From: Candidatus Hydrogenedentota bacterium
Lineage (GTDB): Bacteria > Hydrogenedentota > Hydrogenedentia > Hydrogenedentales > CAITNO01
Length of the DNA: 5,212 nucleotides
Assembly: GCA_007124105.1 (NCBI GenBank)
Contig: SLFT01000415.1
Location: forward strand, 1 to 5,212
Direction: 5' to 3'
This document shows positions 1-5,212 of this stretch, one piece after another (position 1 is the stretch's first letter; every line of letters begins with the position of its first letter). A program made the translations under genes and the position numbers. The notes beneath the pieces are model-generated. The model did not search any database. It worked only from the letters and a program-made list of their open reading frames with translations, and was not told the origin of the DNA.

Positions 1-1
1 C

Positions 2-817
2 GCCATCGGCGCGACCAAGCCGCGCACCTTCGAGGGCATGAATGTACCGGGATGGGATTTGAACGGCATTTACCCCGCCATGGAATTCCTGATCAGGCAA
101 ACGCGCCGGGTGCTGAACAAGGCAATCGAGGGAACGGATATTCTGGCCACGGGCAAAAAGGTGGTCGTCATCGGCGGCGGCGACACCGGTTCGGACTGTG
201 TCGGCACCGCCATCCGCCAGGGATGCGCGTCCATACTGAACATCGAATTGTTTCCGAAACCGCCCGAAAAACGCGCCATCGAGAATCCCTGGCCGCAATG
301 GGATTTTGTGCTGCGCACCACATCAAGCCATCAGGAAGCGCCGGATGGCGACTGTCGCCAATGGTGCGTCAATACCAAGTCCTTCGAGGACGACGGCAAC
401 GGCAATGTTTGCGCCATTAACGCAATACGCGTTGATTGGAGCGAACCAGACGCAACGGGCCGTCGCACCATGACGGAGATTCCCGGCTCTGAAATGCGCA
501 TCGAGTGCGACCTGGTGTTGCTGGCCATGGGGTTCACGCAGCCCGAAGCCGACCAATTCGCCGACGGGCTCGGCATCGAACTGGAAAAGAACCGTTTCGG
601 ACAAGCCATCAAGGCCAACAGCGACTATCAGACCAGTCACCCCAATATCTTCGCCTGCGGCGATGCGCGACGGGGCCAGTCCCTTGTCGTGTGGGCCATT
701 CACGAAGGCCGCGAAGCCGCCCGCGCCATAGACCTCCATCTCATGGGGTACACAAATTTGCCCGCCGCAACTGGGTTCCTCTACGATGCCGCGCGACCGT
801 GCTATGCACCGGAATAA
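2..817 (+). CDS. gltD: Glutamate synthase (NADPH) small subunit, C-terminal part
   Basis: This is the C-terminal 271 residues of a protein whose start lies left of the window; family members are usually about 470-490 residues. GltD takes electrons from NADPH through FAD and iron-sulfur clusters and passes them to the large subunit GltB, which makes two glutamates from glutamine and 2-oxoglutarate in the cytoplasm. The frame is open from base 2 and begins AIGATKPR, typical of this family; the ATG at 38 is internal. In fragment numbering, the NADPH-binding Rossmann motif VVIGGGDTGSDCVGTA spans about residues 55-70, a DLVLLAMGF segment about 170-178, and the FAD-contacting stretch IFACGDARRGQSLVVWAIHE about 216-235. 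The protein ends after the expected helix and LP motif, so the C-terminus looks complete. No gltB is visible; it may lie upstream. A related NADPH-dependent oxidoreductase subunit is the alternative, but the match across the fragment favours GltD. Confidence 0.93.
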   Translation, partial: AIGATKPRTFEGMNVPGWDLNGIYPAMEFLIRQTRRVLNKAIEGTDILATGKKVVVIGGGDTGSDCVGTAIRQGCASILNIELFPKPPEKRAIENPWPQWDFVLRTTSSHQEAPDGDCRQWCVNTKSFEDDGNGNVCAINAIRVDWSEPDATGRRTMTEIPGSEMRIECDLVLLAMGFTQPEADQFADGLGIELEKNRFGQAIKANSDYQTSHPNIFACGDARRGQSLVVWAIHEGREAARAIDLHLMGYTNLPAATGFLYDAARPCYAPE

Positions 818-3800
818 GCGACCGCGCTTCACAAGACATCGCCTTGAAAACAGCGGGCCGGCAGGCGCAATATATGCGCAGCGGAACACCGCTTCAGAAA
901 CTGCGATAAAATACTGAGGAGCGCAATAAATGACATCGCCACTGGACGCTATCTCGGGTGAAGACGCGCGGGCCATACTTCACTCCTTGGCAGCAACGTA
1001 TCCAGAAATGAAACGCGTAATTTTTGCCGAAGCAGAAGAACTCTTGAAAGATTTTGACTGCGAAGACATTGCCCTCGAGGTTTCCTTTGATCTTGATATG
1101 CTTCAGTTGGAAGACATATTGGACCCTTCCAGTACGAAACGAGCCAACTATGTCTTACCTGACGAAATGGCGGCCCAACTCTTCGAGGAAGCGTTAAGTC
1201 TGTTCGAAACGCAAATCATCCGATACGAAGAACTGGACATGCGCGAGGAGGCCAAACGATACTGCATGGGAGTGTTGCTGGGTCTCTACAGTCTTGACCA
1301 GGATTTTCAGGACCAGGAATACGTGTTCGATACCCCACGAAGATGTTTCGAACGGATAAACGAGGAGTGGCGCCAGCGCAACCCCAGCGAGCGCGACAGG
1401 AAAGACATGGAAAAATTCATTTCCCGCAAATGCCCTGATTGGGCATGATAAACGCACGCGATGATAGACAAAGGCAATGACAGGGGACAGACCGGAAACA
1501 GGGCGCTGATCTACGCTTTTTCCGGAAGGACAAGGACGAAGCAATACCTGCGGGAAATCACGAGCGCGGAATTATGCTTACAGCGCGGGCATCACATTCT
1601 TGGAAACATATTATGAGCGACATACGGGAAATTATGACGGCGGAGGACTACGACGCAGCACAATCGTATCTACAAAACATTATCGTGGTCGCGGGCGACG
1701 AGATTGCGGCGCCGCTGTCCGCTGCGTTGGCCGATTGCGCGGACCCGTTGAAGACGCTGGTGGGACTGACGCGTTTTCTGGAGCGCAGTATCAGCGCAAC
1801 CACCGAAGCGGCGCTGATGCTCTCAAGTCCCCGCTATCTGCGGATGCTGACCACCTTGTTCTCGCAGGGAACACTGCTTTCCGATATTCTGTGCCGAAAC
1901 CCGGAGTACGCGGCTTGGCTGTGGACTGATGCGCCGCTCGGCGCCGCACGTACACGCGATGCAATAATGGACGAGGTACGAAGCGCCTTTGAAACACGCA
2001 ACAGCTTTGAGGAACGTTGCGCCTGGATGCGCCGATATACGCGCATGGAAACGTTGCGCATCGCCACGCGCGAGGTATTCCTGCATACGCCCTTCGAATC
2101 CATTGTTCAGGATATTTCCATCCTCGCGGACGGCATGCTCGAAGCCGCCTGTATCGCGGCCAGAGACCATCTCGCGCAGCGCACACCGGAACACGGTTTA
2201 ACGGGTGATGCCGGGTTCTGTGTGCTTGCCATGGGCAAACTGGGCGGCCGCGAGCTTAATTTCAGTTCTGACATAGACTTGTTGTTCTTGTACAGCGCCG
2301 AGTGGAATACATCCGAAAATACGACGGAACACGATTCCGCGGAAGCCTGTTTCTGCAAAATCGGCGAATTGATTATCAAGGCCCTTTCCGAACAGACCGC
2401 CGAAGGACGCGTGTTCCGCGTGGATATGCGACTGCGTCCTTTTGGAAGAAGCGGCCCTATCGTCTCGTCACTGGAAACAGCCATTGATTATTACAGCAGC
2501 TACGGACGCGCCTGGGAACGGCAGGCCATGATCAAGGCGCGTCCCTGCGCGGGCGATATTACGCTGGGCGACACCTTTCTGGAACGCATCAGGCCGTTTG
2601 TATACCCCCGCTATTTCGATGACGCCACGCTCGAGGACATACGCGGCGTGAAACAGCAGACCGAAGCGCTCGTCGCTGACAAAGGACACACGGAGCGGGA
2701 AGTGAAACTGGGCCGGGGCGGCATTCGCGACATCGAATTTACCGTACAGATGTTGCAACTGCTCAACGGTGGACGTTGGCCGGAGGCGCGTACAGTCAAT
2801 ACACTGGAGGCCATCCGCGCACTGGGCGCGCGCCATCGTCTGCGTCCTTTTGAAGCGGAAACCCTCGAACATACCTACATCTTTCTGCGGCGCATTGAAC
2901 ACCGACTGCAAATTGAAGGCGGACTGCAAACCCATGTGCTCCCGGAAAACAGCCGTGACCTTGCCCTGCTTGCCCGCCGGCTCGGATACGAAACGGCGGA
3001 AGCGTTTATGAATGTGTACCGCGAGCGCACCGCCGCGACGCGGGCCATCCTCGAACAGTTCCTTGCCGTGAAGGGCGACGGCGCTTTATGGGTGATGGAG
3101 CTGCTTGATCCCGAATCAGCGTGCGTGACCGGGTTGGAACGGCTGCGCATGGCGGGGTTTCAAGCGCCTGAACGCGCGCGACAGGAACTGTTGTTGTTGG
3201 CAAACGGACCTGAACACGCGCCTTACACGCGCGACACAGCGCAACAGTTCGCGGGGATTACGCCGTTTCTGCTTGATGCGCTTGGACACACCCCCGATCC
3301 GGACATGTCCCTGTCCCGGTTCAGCCGCATCCTGGCGCAGTTGCCCACCCCGGCAACGTTATACAATCTGCTGCAATACAATCCTAAACTAACCCGATAC
3401 TTGATCGCCATCATCGTCAACAGCGATTATCTATCGGAACTGCTGGTGCGCGACATCGGTTTGCTTGACTTGATTGGCGCGCCCGGTTACCTTGATGCGC
3501 CCTCGCCCGTGGAGGCGCTGGAAACGGAACTCGCCACCCTTGAGCAGGCCGCCGACCCGGACGCGGCGCTATACCGCCTGCGCGACGGTGAAATGCTGAA
3601 GGTTGCGTTGCGCGAACTCGTCAACGGCATTTCTGTGGCGGAGGTGGGCGACGAACTCACAAGGCTTGCTGAATTTATTCTGGCCGCGGTCGTCCGATAC
3701 GCACGGGAACAGGTGGCCGCGCGATACGGCCCGGCGGCGATTTCGTTTGCGGCGCTGGCGCTGGGAAAATTCGGCGGTCGGGAAATGGGCTACGGGAGTG

Positions 3801-5212
3801 ATCTTGACCTGGTCTTTGTGTATGACGAAGGTGATGAAGACGCGATGGACATGCCGTTATCGTACACGGAATATTTTTCCGCTGTCGCATCCTGCGTCTT
3901 GAAGACATTGAAGGAGCCGACCCGCTACGGGATTCTCTATGACGTGGATGCGCGCTTGCGCCCAGACGGCAGCAAGGGCGCATTGGCGATTCCCACACAG
4001 CGACTACGCCAATATTATCTCGAGGAAGCCCATTTCTGGGAACGCTTTGCGCTGATGAAGGCGCGAACCGTTGCCGGAGACGCCGCGTTCCGCGAGCAGG
4101 TAGACGCATCCACGCGGGATATCGCGTTCACGGCGCCGCCGGATGGAAACGCGTTGGACGCGCTGGAGTCCCTGCGCATCCAACTCGCCGGAAGCGCCGC
4201 TCCCCACGATCTCAAGCGTCGCGAAGGCGGCATTGCGGAAATAGAATTCGCGACCAGACTCCTGCAACTGCTGCATGTAAACACATGTCCCGATCTGAAA
4301 CGAGGCGGCGTGTTTGCCGCGCTTGACATTCTAAAGAAGAACGGGTTTATTGCCGTGGAAGACCATGCCGCGCTAAGCGGCAGCTACGCTTTTTTCAGGC
4401 GTTTGCTGAATCGTGCCCGCATGATGCGCGGCAGTTCTTCTGCGAAGATTCCCGACACCCCGGAAACGCTTCACAGGCTCGCCGTATGCCTTGCGTTGGA
4501 AGACGATGTAATGGAGGCTGTCGAAAACCATGCGCATCAGGTGCATGACGCCTATTGCCGTATTGTCGAACAGGCGAAAAACAACTGCACATGACGTCTT
4601 CACAAACGCGCTCTGAAGAAAAAATGCGCCGCCCCCATTAACAGGGTGTGTTACAATTGATGCTGTGGGATATGCCAAACAATCCGTCTCAGGAGAACAT
4701 TATCATGCAGCAACGCGCACTTACCCGCCGGTCATTCCTGTCAGCAAGCGCCGCTGGCGTTGCCAGTGCGGCATTTGGCGTTGGGTCGGCTCGCGTCGCG
4801 TCCAGGCGCCCAAAGAATATTGTCTGCATCTTGTGCGACGATATGGGCGCGGAAGAATTGGCCTGTTACGGCAACACCCTGCACAATACGCCCAACCTTG
4901 ACGCGCTGGCCGCTTCCGGGACTCGCTTTGAAACCTTTTACGCCACACCCGTTTGCAGTCCCACCCGTGTTTGCCTGATGACGGGTCGTTATGGTTTCCG
5001 TACAGGTTGGTGCAATATGCGCGGACGCGGCGCGGGCGGTCCATCGCGACGGGATGTTGATCTCGCCAGGGATGAACGCAACTTCGCGCAGTTGCTTGCG
5101 CCCGAGGGATACGCCACCGGATTCGCTGGAAAATGGCAGTTAACGGGCGACCGCCTCGAAACTATGCTTTCGGACGCCGGTTTTCAGGAAAGCCTGATGT
5201 GGATTTACACCA

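Overview
The window reads as a gene-dense stretch of a bacterial chromosome, with every supported gene on the + strand. In order it holds the 3' part of gltD (glutamate synthase small subunit), a 172-residue acidic protein of unknown function, a complete glnE (the two-headed adenylyltransferase that controls glutamine synthetase), and the 5' part of a Tat-exported sulfatase. The three gaps between genes are short (112, 164 and 110 bases). No RNA gene, CRISPR array, complete mobile element or transposase is visible.

The first three genes form a nitrogen-assimilation neighbourhood. GltD supplies electrons from NADPH for making glutamate from glutamine and 2-oxoglutarate. GlnE attaches AMP to glutamine synthetase, or removes it, in response to nitrogen status, so the two proteins act on the two halves of the GS-GOGAT cycle. 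The unknown protein between them has its own strong ribosome binding site and is clearly AT-richer: I counted 49% GC over 961-1440, against about 60% over three sampled lines of gltD. Its placement suggests, but does not prove, a link to nitrogen metabolism. The gaps are wide enough that separate promoters are possible, so a single operon is not established.

The sulfatase at the right edge starts after a good Shine-Dalgarno sequence and a plausible extended -10 promoter, and looks like a separate transcription unit. It has a twin-arginine signal, the metal-binding Asp pair and a CSPTR formylglycine motif. It carries Gln where the usual GKWHLG motif has His.

The organism cannot be named from this window. 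GlnE together with a Tat-dependent formylglycine sulfatase and moderately high GC fits Gram-negative, sulfatase-rich lineages such as Planctomycetota, Verrucomicrobiota/Lentisphaerota or Hydrogenedentota, but this is only an inference.

I found no convincing new multi-gene system. The items most worth a second look are the unknown acidic protein, the repeat-like gap with a 51-codon frame that overlaps the probable glnE start by ATGA, and the GKWQL variant of the sulfatase.
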